Shown: piece after piece, positions 1 to 13,500 of the stretch
Numbering within the stretch: the first letter of the stretch is position 1
How the letters are laid out: each line of letters starts with the position of its first letter
DNA from: Cordilura impudica
Lineage: Eukaryota > Arthropoda > Insecta > Diptera > Scathophagidae
Direction: 5' to 3'
Assembly (NCBI GenBank): GCA_963682025.1
Contig: OY821520.1
Coordinates: 4,812,705-4,876,704 of the forward strand
DNA: 64,000 nucleotides
The notes under the pieces: model-generated
What the model was told of the DNA's origin: nothing
Databases searched by the model: none
What the model saw: only the letters and a program-made list of their open reading frames with translations
Program-made: the position numbers and the translations under genes

Positions 1-395
1 AAATTAAAAATTAAAAATTAAAAATTAAAAATTAAAAATTAAAAATTAAAAATTAAAAATTAAAAATTAAAAATTAAAAATTAAAAATTAAAAATTAAAA
101 ATTAAAAATTAAAAATTAAAAATTAAAAATTAGAAATTAAAAATTAAAAATTAAAAATTAAAAATTAAAAATTAAAAATTAAAAATTAAAAATTAAAAAT
201 TAAAAATTAAAAATTAAAAATTAAAAATTAAAAATTAAAAATTAAAAATTAAAAATTAAAAATTAAAAATTAAAAATTAAAAATTAAAAATTAAAAATTA
301 AAAATTAAAAATTAAAAATTAAAAATTAAAAATTAAAAATTAAAAATTAAAAATTAAAAATTAAAAATTAAAAATTAAAAATTAAAAATTAAAAA
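1..395. repeat. (TTAAAAA)n heptamer array
   Basis: About 56 tandem 7-bp units, broken only by a TAGAAA variant near 131. It is cut by the window edge, so full length is unknown. Confidence 0.95.
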
Positions 396-695
396 TGAAA
401 AATGAAAAATAAAAAATGAAAAAGAAAAAATAAGAAATGAAAAATAAAAAATGAAAAACGAAACATGAAAAACGAAAAATGAAATATTAAAAACGAAAAA
501 TTTTAAATTAACCGGTTAAATAATAAATAAAAATATATATTTTTATATTAGCAGAGTCCCTGCAGTTGCTTGCTATAAGTGATGCATAGATGACGCTTTC
601 TGTTTGATTTTATAAAAGTGCAATAAAAATATTTAATTACTGGATGTTTCCACATCTCCCCTGTGATAGGACTCACATGATTTTTTTTTGGATAA
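1..695 (+). mobile_element. Heptamer-core element, copy 1 (left end outside the window)
   Basis: The first 395 bases are an almost pure TTAAAAA array with one visible variant. It decays into TGAAAAA/CGAAAAA units and ends in the family's right end at about 505-695. That right end has AACCGGTT, then GCAGAGTCCCTGCAGTTGC, the block around TAGATGACGCTTTCTGTTTG, then ATGTTTCCACATCTCCCCTG and a final CACATGA plus T-run. The same right end recurs at 8.1, 20.2, 43.0 and 50.7 kb, and inverted at 12.6, 28.5 and 36.8 kb. Confidence 0.75.
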
Positions 696-1474
696 GTCTA
701 GAACCGGCTTTGTTTATTATAATACGAGTATTTTGAAAATTTTAAAACATTAATAAATTTGTTATTCACTAATTGAATTCAACTATAAAAAGTACATTTG
801 TACCGTAAATCTCCTTCCTAAGCTAAGCCATATGAACTACAAAGAGAGCAGCATTCATATGGATTTTAAGTAAATTTAATTTAGTAACGAAACAAAACTC
901 TGAGATAACGGTCATAAACAACGGATAAATAACATAACAAGCAACACACTGACAAAACAATGAAACACAACAGAATGTAAAGTTATTACACATTTTGATG
1001 TTGCTTTCCACTAACTTGGAACTTGTATTTCAGTTGAGAAAGGATATGACACATACACATACAACAAGAATACAGACAAAATACGGGTGACAGTGATAAT
1101 GAAAAAATTAATTAAGGTGAAAAGTATTTTTTATATACATACATGCGAGAATAATATTAAAAGAAAATTACATTTAATATAATTTTTAATAATTTGATAT
1201 TATGGATTTGTAAATAAATCAAAGAATTGTTTTGTTTAATCAGTTTTTTGTTTGTAAAACAAAAATCAACCAAAGACAAAACGGAAAGAAAAAAAGAAAT
1301 GTTTATGAAAAAATGTGTATAATTCAAGCTGACTAGAATTTCGAAAAGAAAAGTTAAAAGGGAAAATTAACAACGAATTATAATTTATTAAAAGAATTAT
1401 ATATTTTTACATAACCAAACGGAAATTAATATAAATATAATTACGATTTGCTTAAAAAACTAACATATTTCAAT
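696..1474 (+). promoter_or_regulatory. Upstream region and 5' UTR of the SGSM-like gene (inferred)
   Basis: Sequence free of the local repeat families lies between the first heptamer element and the start codon. It is AT-rich, with an initiator-like TCAGTT at 1030-1035. No convincing TATA box or downstream element could be assigned, so the transcription start is not fixed. The placement is inferred from position only. Confidence 0.35.
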
Positions 1475-1511
1475 ATGAATATTATGAATTCATTTGGTGG
1501 CGGTGATGGTG
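1475..1511 (+). CDS. SGSM1/2-like: SGSM-like exon 1 (start codon)
   Basis: The exon encodes [12 protein letters not shown] and ends in phase 1 at G|GTAAGT. The first G joins AT of exon 2 to make Asp, so the reading continues DAELKERL. A second in-frame ATG lies at 1484. The first ATG was chosen because it is the most upstream in-frame one in the exon. It is 7.7 kb from exon 2, so an alternative first exon cannot be excluded without transcripts. Confidence 0.8.
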
Positions 1512-4500
1512 GTAAGTTTAAGAGAAATTAAAGATACTTGTACTAATTAAAAAAAAAAATATATGTATATAAAATAAAATATTACACCTAATTGTTAGTC
1601 TTTCAATTAAATCATATATCAGCATTCTAATTCTACTTTGTGGAAAAGGAACATTTACTCTTAAATTTTGTTTTTGCAAATGTCGTGTATGTATAACAAC
1701 ACTTATGATTTTACTACGTAACGGTATTGAATGTCAAGCATATGGCTAACTGTAAAAACAGAAAATAAAACATACAATAACGGGGAAAAAATAATATGAA
1801 AGTTTATTCAAATTACGAAAACTAATTCAAATTGTCCCAATTATTAAGACACACATACATAAATATTTTGAAATTTGATAAGATGCGAGCATAAATGAAA
1901 TTGGTATTTTTTGCAGGACTTAAAGTTGAATTTAAAAATATTTATACATTATTATTACATTATTTATAGCTCGAATTCAAATACTTTTATTAACTACCTT
2001 AAAGATGGCACTCCATAACTTCTATCTATTTAAAATAGTATTTAACACTTTCATTCACTTCATTCCAAATGAAATTAGTTCCAATTGTGGGGGAAATTCC
2101 TTTATTGAAACACTTGCTGTAGAGAGAAAAGCACATACGCACAAATTAAAAACAAAATAAAAATACAGCTAAAATGTCAGCTGTTTATTAAGCCGCACTT
2201 GTTTCTTTTCATATTTACATATTTTTTTCTACATCCCTTAAAATAAAATTCGTAATATTTCTATTTCCTTCAGCTCTCTTTATGCTTATCAACATGTTGT
2301 TTTTGTGAAAGTCAAGGTTTTTTCTTGTTATGTTTTCTTCTAATTTAGCAGTGATTTTTTGTAGTTCGTGTGTGTGTATACATATGAAACATGTACAAGT
2401 ACATATAAATATTTAGGTATGTATTCTGTTTGCTTTGATTTTGTTATTGTGTGTAGAATGTGCATTATTAGTTTTGTTTTTTTGCTTTTATACTGTATGG
2501 TAAAATGATGACATATTGAAAGTTCCTTCTTAAAACAAAATGAGTTGTTTACATGAAAAGGATTTTGGGCTATAATTAATGAGCCTTTGATTGTTTTCCT
2601 TTCCTTTAGACACTTTTTCAATAAGTAAATAACACCAATGTAACCTTAACATAAAATTCGTGACCTTTTGGAAAGTAACCAGGGAGTTGTGCCATTTGCT
2701 TGCTTGTTTATGGAATTGACAAATACTTTTCTTTTAGTATGATTTAACGAAGTGAGACCCAACCTTTTTCTACGAGCTTCAATTTCAAAATTAACATTGT
2801 AATTTTTGTCTGAAGTGTATGCTTTAATATGTTACGTTTAATAATATAACATGGAAAACTAAACATGGTTTGCCATTTATTTGTTGTGGTTATGTTTTGC
2901 CTCTAATAAATAACTACTCAAAAATAGAAACGAAAAAAATTAATAACATAGAGCAATAGCCATTACGGTGGGGGGGGGGGGGGAAGGCGGGGGCGTGAGA
3001 AACTATAAGTCAGGGTAAAAGTACCAGGCCAGTATAGTAAAACTTCAAAAGGGTTTGGCGTTCTCAGGCCAAACTTGTATAACTTTTTATATTTTTTCTT
3101 TATCTGATGTTTGTTTTCTTAGATTTTCAGCTGTAACACATGAACCATTGATGATTTCTCGTTTAATTCTTCAGCAAATAGCTTCAGGAAATTAGGTTGT
3201 CCATTTTATCATTTTTAAACAATTTTTTTTGAACACAAAATATTCAGGGTGTATGATTATTATTTATTAGTAGAGTAGAAGAGATGTATAAGTATGAGTA
3301 GTATTTTTAATATTAAATCAAACATTCACAATACAATCACAGAAATAACATATCATGCGACGCTTAAGACAAAATCGGTGTGACTTATGATATGTAATAA
3401 CCTGTTTGAAAATGAAAAATAAAAAATGAAAAATGAAAAATAAAAAATGAAAAATAAAAAATGAAAAATAAAAAATGGAAAATAAACAAGTAAGAAAATT
3501 ATAGTCGGTCTAGACCGACTATACGATACCCTATACCATGCGTTTAGAAACCCTATCTCTTAGGCCCAACTAACTGGACATAGAAAATAAGCAAAAACCA
3601 AATTTGAGTGGGATTTTTATTATTTTTTTTGGCTGCAGGTATAAAAAAGTTCATATCGGATGCTATATCTATAAAGGGGCTAGGTCCAAAAATGGACCGA
3701 TCCTGATCATGTTTGGTAAAGTCTCTTGTATTTTGCAAAAATATGTACAAACAAAATTTGAGAAGAATCAGTGCAATATTTTTGTTTTTTAATAGATTTA
3801 ACTGAAGATCGGAAGCAGCTCTATATGGGGTCAAAGGGATCATTTTTGGACTACCCATTAGTGGATGTAATGAACGCATACAAACCCAATTCGAGTAAGA
3901 TCTATATGACAATTTGGGTCTTAAGGCAATTTATGTCGATTTCATATGGGTAATTTGTATGGGGGCTAGGTCTGAACATGGACCGATTCTCACCAATTTC
4001 AATAGTGTCCATCCCATGGCCGATAAAAGCTTATATACCAAATTTCATCTACATATATTCAGATTTGCGACCTGCAGTTTGATTACAAACTTTACATGGA
4101 CACACAGACGGACGGACGGACATTGTTAAATCAACTCAGAAAGTGATTCTGATTCGATCGGTATAATTAAAGATGGGTCTAGGTCAAATATTTTTGGTTG
4201 TTACAAACAGCAGCACAAAGTCATTATACCCAAACCACATAGTGGTATAGGGTATAAAAATGGAAAATAAAAAATGAAAAATGAAAAATAAAAAATGAAA
4301 ACTGAAAAATGAAAGATGAAAAATGAAAATGAAAAATTAAAAAAAATTAGGAATGAAAATGAAAAATTAAAAATGAAAACTGAAATACGAAATACGAAAA
4401 ATAAAAAATGAAAAATAAAAAATAAAAAATGAAAAATGAAAAATAAAAAATGAAAATGAAAAATGAAAAACGAAAAATTAAAAAAGAAAAATAAAAATGA

Positions 4501-7500
4501 AAAATAAAATACGAAAAATAGAAAATGAAAAATAAAAAAAATTAAAAATAAAATACGAAAAATAAAAAATTAAAAATTAAAAATAAAAATAAAGAATAAA
4601 AAATGAAAAATGAAAATAAAAAATTAAAATAAAAAATGAAAAGTGAAAAGTGAAAAATAAAAAATGAAAAATGAAAAAAAAAAAAATGAAAAATGAAATA
4701 GAAAATGAAAATAAAAATAAAAAATGAAAAATAAAATATGATATATGAAATATGAAAAATGAAAAATGAAAAATGAAAAATGAAAAATGAAAAATGAAAA
4801 ATGAAAATGAAAAACGAAAAACGAAAAATGAAAACTGAAAACAGAAAAATAAAAAATGAAGAAAGAAAAATAAAAAATGAAAAATAAAAAAGAAAAAATG
4901 TAAAATGAAAAATAAAAATAAAAAATGAAAAATGAAAAATAAAAAATGAAAAATAAAAAATTAAAAATTAAAAATAAACAAGTAAGAAAATTATAGTCGG
5001 TCTAGACCGACTATACGATACCCTATACCATGCGTTTAGAAACCCTATCTCTTAGGCCCAACTAACTGGACATAGAAAATAAGCAAAAACCAAATTTGAG
5101 TGGGATTTTTATTAATTTTTTTGGCTGCAGATATGAAAAAGTTCATATCGGATGCTATATCTATATGGGGACTAGGTCCAAAAATGGACCGATCCTGATC
5201 ATGTTTGGTAAAGTCTCTTGTATTTTGCAAAAATATATACAAACAAAATTTGAGAAGAATCAGTGCAATATTTTTGTTTTTTAATAGATTTAAGTGAAGA
5301 GCGAGAAGCAGCTCTATATGGGACCAAAGGGATCATTTTTGGACTACTCATTAATGGATGTAATAAACGCATACAAACCCAATTTGAGTAAGATCTATAT
5401 GACAATTTGGATCTAATGGCAATTTATGTCCATTTCATAGCGGCAATTTGTATGGCAGCTAGGTCTGAACATGGACCGATTTTCACCAATTTCAATAGCG
5501 TTCATCCCATGGCCGACAAAAGCTTATGTACCAAATTTCATCAAAATATGTTCATATTTGCGACCTGTAGTTTGATTACAAGGTTTACATGGACACACAG
5601 ACGGACGGACGGACGGACGGACGGACATTGTTAAATCAACTCAAAAAGTGATTCTGATTCGATCGGTATAATTAAAGATGGGTCTAGGTCAAATATTTTT
5701 GGTTGTTACAAACAGCAGCACAAAGTCATTATACCCAAACCACATAGTGGTATAGGGTATGAAAATAAAAACGGAAAATATAAAATAAAAAATGAAAAAC
5801 GAAAAATGAAAAATAAATAATGAAAAATAAAATATGAAAAATAGAAAATGAAAAATTAAAATTAAAAATTAAAAATAAAAAATAAAAATGGAAAATATGA
5901 AATAAAAAATGAAAAACGAAAAATGAAAAATTAATAATAAAAAATAAAAATGGAAAATATAAAATAAAAAATGAAAAACGAAAAATGAAAAATAAATAAT
6001 GAAAAATAAAACATGAAAAATAACAAATGAAAAATAAAAAATGAAAATTAAAAATTAAATATTGAAAATAAAAAATGAAAAAAAAAAAAAATTAAAAATG
6101 AAAAATAAAAAATGGAAAGTCAAAATGAAAAATAAAAAATAAAAAATTAAAAAGAAAAAATGCGAAATAAACAATGAAAAATGAAAAACGAAAAATAAAA
6201 AATGAAAAATGAAAAAATGAAGAATGAAAATGAAAAATTAAAAATGAAAACTGAAATACGAAAAATAAAAAATGAAAAGTGAAAAATGAAAAATAAAAAT
6301 GAAAAATGAAAAATGAAAAATGAAAAATAAAAAATGAAAAATGAAAGATGAAAATGAAAAATGAAAAAAAAATTAAAAGTAAAAGTAAAATACGAAAAAT
6401 AGAAATTTAAAAATGAAAAATAAAAATGAAAAATAACAAATGAGGACTAAAGAATGAAAAATGAAAAATAAAACTAAAAAATAAAAAATGAAAAGTGAAA
6501 AATAAAAAATGAAAAATGAAAAAAAAATTAAAAATGAAATAGAAAATGAAAAATAAGAAATGAAAAATGTTAAATAAAAAATGAAAAATAAAAAATGAAA
6601 AATAAAACATGAAAAATAAAAAATGAAAAATAAAATATGATATATGAAATATGAAAAATGAAAAATGAAAAATGAAAAATGAAAAACGAAAAACGAAAAA
6701 TGAAAAATGAAAAAAGGAAAATAAAAAATGAAAAAATAAAAAAAAATGTAAAATGAAAAATAAACAATAAAAAATGAAAAATGAAAAATTAAAAATAAAA
6801 AATAAAAATGGAATATATAAAATAAAAAATGAAAAAGGAAAATGAAAAATAAATAATGAATAATAAAATACGAAAAAAAGAAAATGAAAAATAAAAAATG
6901 AAAATTAAAAAATAAAAATATAAAATAAAAAATAAAAAACGAAAAATGAAAAATTAAAAATAAAAAATAACAAGTAAGAAAATTATAGTCGGTCTAGACC
7001 GACTATACGATACTCTACACCATGCGTTTAGAGACCTATTTCTCAGGCCCAACTAACTGGATATAGAAATTAAGCATAAATCAAATTTGAGTGGAATTTT
7101 TATTAATTTTTTTGGCTGCAGATATGAAAAAGTTCATATCGGATGATATATCTATATGGGGACTAGACCCAAAAATGGACCGATTCTGACCATGTTTGGT
7201 AAAGTCTCTTGTATTTTTCAAAAATATATACAAACAAAATTTGAGAAGAATCAGTGCAATATTTTTGTTTTTTGATAGATTTAGGTGAAGATCGGGAAGC
7301 AGCTCTATATGGGGCCTATGACTAAGATTTGTCCAATAGGGATCATGTTTGGACTACTGATAAATGGATGTAATAAACACATACAAACCCAATTTGACTA
7401 AGATTTATATGATAATTTGGATCTTATGGCAATTTAAGTCGATTTCATAGGGGTCATTTGTATGGGGGCTAGCTCTGAACATGGACCGATTCTCACCAAT

Positions 7501-10500
7501 TTCAATACCTTTCATCCTATGGCCGATGAAAGCTTATGTGCCAAATTTCATCAACACATATTTATATTTGCGACCTCCAGTTTGATTACAAGCTTTACAT
7601 GGACACACAGACGGACGGACGGACGGACATCGTTAAATCTAATCAGATAGTGATTCTGATTCGGTCGGTATAATTAAAGATGGGTCTAGGTCAAATATTT
7701 TTGGTAGTTACAAACAGCAGCACAAAGTCATTATACCCAAACCACATAGTGGTATAGGGTATAAAAATGAAAAATAAAAATTAAATATTGAAAACAAAAA
7801 ATGAAAAAAAAAATAAAAAAATAAAAATGAAAAATAAAAAATGGAAAGTAAAAAATTAAAAAATAAAAAATAAAATATAAAAAATTAAAAATTAAAAATA
7901 TAAAATTAAAACTAAAAAATGAAAAACGAAAAATTAAAAATTAAAAATAAATAATGAAGAATGAAAAATAAAAATTTAAAAAAAAATGAAAAACGAAAAA
8001 TGAAAAAAGAAAAACGAAAATTGAAAAACGAAAAATTAAAAATTAAACTATTGAAATAATAAATATTTTTATATTAGCAGAGCCTTTGCAATTGACTGCT
8101 ATAAGTGATACACAAATGACGCGCTCTGTTTGATTTTAAAAAACTGCCATACTAGATGCTTACACATCTCCCTGTGATCGGACTCACATAATTTTTTTAC
8201 ATGGATACATCAATAAAAATTCTTGAGTTATAGCTAAAAAACTAAGCAAACAAATATAAAGATAAGGACAAAATATAAAAGGTAATAAAAAAGGTTGGCC
8301 TGAGAACGGCAACTCCTTTGGAGGTTTTATTATACTGGCCTAGTACTTTCAACCTGACTTCCCAGATAATAACTCCAAAATTGTTCACCAGTATAATCGT
8401 ACGAGACATGAAGTACTTAGTTAACTAAAGAACAGCTGTTTATTGTATATACTTTAAAAATATACTTAGTTTCTGAGTATTCTTTATCTAGTTTTTAGGA
8501 TTATTCCATTTTCCACTCAATTTAAATTTAATATGAATGAGTAATACTCGAATGTTTAGTATTATAAAAAAAATAAGTAAGAAAATTATAGTCGGTCAAG
8601 ACCGCTTATTGGATACCCTATACCATGCGTTTAGAGAATTTGTCTTAGGTCCAACTAATTGGGTATAAAAAATAAGCATAACCCAAATATAAGCGATGGA
8701 AGCTTATATACCAAATTTCATTAAAATATATTCATATTTGCGACCTGTAGTTTGATTAGAAGGTTAACATGGACACAGAGACGGACAGACTGACGGATGT
8801 ACACTATAATGAAAGATGGATCTAGGTCAAATATTTTTGGTAGTTACAAACAACAGCAGAAAGTCATTATATCCTAACCGCCATACTGGTATAGGGTATA
8901 AAAATCACTTATGCGTAGCATAATATACACTTTTCAGTTTTAGACAGTTTTACATTAAATTAAATTAAATTAATTTAAGGAATACTATATCTTAATCTTA
9001 GTGTTTAGTATAAATTTAAACAGGTAATTTAATATTATGTCAGCATCCCTAAAGCTAAAAAAATAGCAAATAAATAATAATGAAATTGTTATTTAAATTC
9101 ATGTGTTGGCTTCGATGCTAATTACTAACATTACTAACATATAGACTTACACAACTTACAGACTTAGCCAAAAAATAAAATCACATTTAATTAGTATTCA
9201 ATTCCTTTACTACTATGGTTGAGCTAGATAATTAACATATTTGATTCTTCCACTACAGATGCTGAACTCAAGGAACGTCTTGTGGCCTATGTAAAGAAGG
9301 AAGTCAAACAACTGATGGAAGAAGCTGTTACTAAAAAATATATACATGAAGAAAGTAGTTCAGTCACATCGCTTTGCGGCGCAGTGGAAGCCTGTCTTAG
9401 TCATGGTCTGCGAAGGAGAGCTTTGGGTCTTTTTAAAACATCATCTACAACCGCTCTGATACAGAAGATAGCCAAGTCATGTCCAGAAGCTGATTATGTG
9501 AGTCATCGTTTATTGGAAATAGAATTTGCAAACGAATGTACGACGGTAACGGGTAAGCGTTCTTCTTCGAGTAGCGATAGTATTATTAAGCCGAAACTGT
9601 TGAATAAGGGTAGCAGTAGTTCGGTAACAACGATAAATACAGTCTCCATAAGTTCGTCATCCAATAGTCCTGTGGTCAAGTGAGTATTACTAGCTTAACG
9701 ATAGATTTTTCCCAGCTTCTGGACAGAAAAATGCTTTAACAAAGCTCGTTTTACTCACAAGGTATTTGTGGATACGCGTGGCTTTGTACGAGAAACGCTT
9801 GGCCAAGATTATTGAACATTTGGTGAGCAATGCTAATAATTACTATGATCGTGATGCGCTGGTCGCTGATCCGGATTATGGTTCTATACTGAGCTCACTG
9901 TTGGTTGGTCCATGTGCATTAGAATTTACTAGAGCAAAAACAGCCGATTATTACTGGTCTGATCCACCGGCTGACGAATTAGTAAGTATAAGTCCGATAA
10001 GCATTTTGAGCAATTATTTTAATATTTCTCAACTTGAAAATAGTTTTAATCTTTTTCTATGTTGTAGTAGTATGAATTCCGCAAAGTTAAGCGGTTATTA
10101 ATATTTTTACTACCCGTATTACCTAAAAATATACAACAATTTGTCGAAAGTCGACTCAGAAAATGATTTTAATAACATCAGTATGAACAACATAGTATTT
10201 CTAAATTGTTGAGAATTGTTATTGTTGAAATATTCAGTTCTCCGGTTAACCATTGATTTATATTTTTTTATTCTTTAGGTTCAAAGACATCGCATTAGCT
10301 CAGGCAATCGTACACCGCCAACATGTCATCGCCCTATTATAAATTTCAAACGAAGTCTGCATACGAGTTCTGAAGATACCAGTAGTGGTTCATTTAAGGC
10401 CAGCTCTCCGGCTAGTGTTGCCAAAGATTATGTAGAGTCTCTACATCAAAATTCGCGTACCACATTACTTTATGGCAAAAACAATGTTCTGGTATTACCG

Positions 10501-13500
10501 GTGAGTTATTAATTTTATCTATTACAGAGAGATATTCTAAGTGTCTATTCCATTGCAGAAGGATGTCGATGAACCCATGCCTGGTTATTTAAGCCTTCAT
10601 CAAAATGTCCAATCATTGACCATCAAATGGACACCCAATCAATTGATGAATGGCTATACAGACCATGACGGTAGCGATATGAGCTCTTTCTGGGCTTATG
10701 CTCTCAACATAAATGTCGATGAAATTGTTTATGTTCATTGTCATCAAAATCGAGGCGAAGATACGGGCGGTACTATAATTTTGGTAGGACAAGATGGTGT
10801 ACAAAGACCTCCAATTCACTTTCCCGAAGGTGGTCATATGCAAGCATTTCTAAGTTGCTTAGAAACTGGACTGTTGCCGCACGGTCAATTGGATCCACCA
10901 CTGTGGTCACAAAGGGGCATTGGTAAAATGTTTCCTTGGCCCAAAAGTGTGCGACGTCGAATTCTACCATCTGTTATGGAATCTACTGATGAAACACCCA
11001 TCGATTATGTCTTCCGAGTTGTTAGTAAAAGTCAACATGAAGAGTTCTGTAAGTTGAATTGAATAATATTTGAATATTGGAAAGAACTTTTAAATTCGTA
11101 ACATTTAATTCAATGTAATTAGTGGCTACTCATCCGATTCTTGAATTGGGACGTACTAGCCCCAGACGAAAACATTTGGGTAGTTGCTCGACAACAGGCA
11201 GTAGTGATTGTTCTAGTAAAAGTTTATCCATGGATCAAAGTACAACTGATCCACCAACGGTAAGTTAATATTTGCTTTGTATGTACATCGCAAGATTCTT
11301 ATTTTGACAATTGTCAATTTTAGATTCAGGTTAGTCAAACAGCTAGTATTGAACTAGTTTGTTCGACTATGAGACGTCAAATTATATCTAGAGCATTTTA
11401 TGGTTGGTTGGCCTATTGCAGACATCTATCGACAGTTAGAACTCACTTGTCGGGTTTGGTAAATGGACGAATAACACCAGACTGTAAGTCAAAGAAATAT
11501 TACTTCAAACGAGAGAAGATAATTTTTATATATTTCAGTGGCTGCAAATGAATCGGGTTTGACTAAGGAAAAGTGGGAGGCTTTACATGATAATGGTGTT
11601 ATTACTAGTAACGAGGAACTGTTTCGTCTGGTATACTTTGGCGGCGTAGTTCATGATATTCGCAAAGAAGTGTGGCCATATCTACTGGGACATTACAGGT
11701 AATTATAGTTCAAATCCAAAAAAAAAAAAAAAATTTGCAAATACGATTTCAGTGGCTTTTAATTCCAATAAATAGTACCTATATTGAAAGTAGAGAAACT
11801 AAAACATAAGTTTGTTAACCATATTCCAAAAAAAAAGCCGTTATACGGTCTTTAGCTGCCTAAAATCCTGATGCATACTTTTCTTGTTTGCAAATGAATC
11901 TACCAGATGGTTTTCTTTTCAAAACAGACAGACATTATATGTATATTTGTTGTGGGGTATAGCCACCGGTTTCGACAATGTTTTTAAATTCTTCAGGATA
12001 GTTATTTGCCGCCTCAACATCTGCAATTGCTGCTTCTCCAGATATTTTTATATTATGGATAATGATTTCTTAGATAATGCTTGTGCTTATCGCAATATTT
12101 TTTAGGGGAATTCCCAAATTAAAGAACATTGTTCGTAATTGTGAAATTTTCATTCGTAAAACAAATTTTGTACATTACGAATGATGTTCGCACTTTCGAA
12201 ATTTCGTAAACCGAGCCTTCGTAAATCGGGAGATTACTTTATATATACTTATATTTATACGAGTATATTTTGTTTTAATGGGGCTTTATTTGCTTTCGAT
12301 TATTTAATTGTCCTAGTATAATGTAAAATATTTGAGATCTTACTATTTTAGAACAGATGTTAGTTACACTGTGGAACATTTTCGGGGCGGTAAGTACTAG
12401 GCCAGTATAGTAGTACCTTTAAAGGGTTCGGCGTTCTCAGGCCAAAATTTTATTGCTTTTTATATTTTTTCCTCGGAATAGAAAAAAATATCATTACATC
12501 TATAGAGCGTATGTTATTATTAAACAAACAAATTTATATTCTAATATAAAAAATATATAAGAGGTAAAACAAAATTATGTGAGTCCCATCACAGGGAGAT
12601 GTGTAAACATCTAGTATGGCACCTTTTTAAAATCAAACAGAAAGCATAATTTATGTATCACTTATAGCAATCAATTACAGGGGCTCTGCTAATATAAAAA
12701 TATTTATTATTTCGTTTTTCATTTTTGATTTATTGTTTTATTTTTATTTTTATTTTTTATTTTTTATTTTTTATTTTTTTATTTTTATTTTTATTTTTTA
12801 TTTTTTATTTTTTATTTTTTATTTTTTAATTTTGCATTTTTCATTTTTATTTTTAATTTTTTATTTTTCATTTTTTATTTTTATTTTTTCAGTTTTCATT
12901 TCTCATTTTTCATTTTTCATTTTTGGTTTTTTATTTTTTATTTTTTACTTTCCATTTTTTATTTTTAATTTTTTATTTTTCTTTTTTCATTATTTATTTT
13001 TAATTTTTTATTTTCCATTTTTTATCGTTTTTAAATTTTATTTTTTATTTTTAATTTTTCTTTTTTAATGTTTTATTTTTCATTTGTAATTTTTCTTTTT
13101 CATTCTCATTTTCATTCATCTTTCATTTTTTGTTTTTCATTATTAATTTTTCGTTTTTCATTTTTTACTTTTCATTTTTCTTTTTTCATTTAAAATTTTT
13201 CATTTTTTATTGTTCTTTTTTAGTTTTTTATTTTTCTTTTTAATTTTTCGTTTTTCATTTTTTATGTTTCATATTTTATGTTTCATTTGTTATGTTTATT
13301 TTTTTATTTTTCATTTTTTCTTTTCCATTTTTCATATTTTTTTCTTTTTAATTTTTTATTTTTCGTTTTTCATTTTTACTTTTATTTTTAATTTTTCATT
13401 TTTTATTTTTCTTTTTTCATTTTTCATTTTTCATTTTTCATTTTTCATTTTTCATTTTTAATTTTTCATTTTTATACCCTAGGCCACTATGTGGTTTGTG

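Larger units (their letters stand above)
3327..8200 (+). mobile_element. Heptamer-core element, copy 2, with three nested hairpin elements
   Basis: The left end (ACAATACAATCAC, then GACAAAATCGGTGTGACTTA, then AACCTGTTTGAAAAT) runs to about 3415. The right end starts near 8046 and finishes at 8200. The 4.6-kb core is 7-bp periodic AT sequence interrupted three times by the hairpin/GGAC element (3486-4256, 4978-5760, 6970-7763), all in the same direction. It lies wholly within intron 1. Confidence 0.7.

Noticed and set aside
1..395. Telomeric repeat
   Set aside because: Heptamer arrays recur in the interior and inside introns; flies do not use short telomerase repeats.
3553..5634. Recurring 60-75 codon ORFs ([13 protein letters not shown]..., [13 protein letters not shown]...) in hairpin elements
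   Set aside because: They appear on both strands of a non-coding repeat, are interrupted differently in each copy, and show no selection-like pattern.
12733..13461. Phe/Ile/Leu-rich ORFs in heptamer regions (also near 6.4-6.8, 16.2-17.6 and 28.6 kb)
   Set aside because: Translations of TTTTTAT/TTTTCAT repeats; not proteins.
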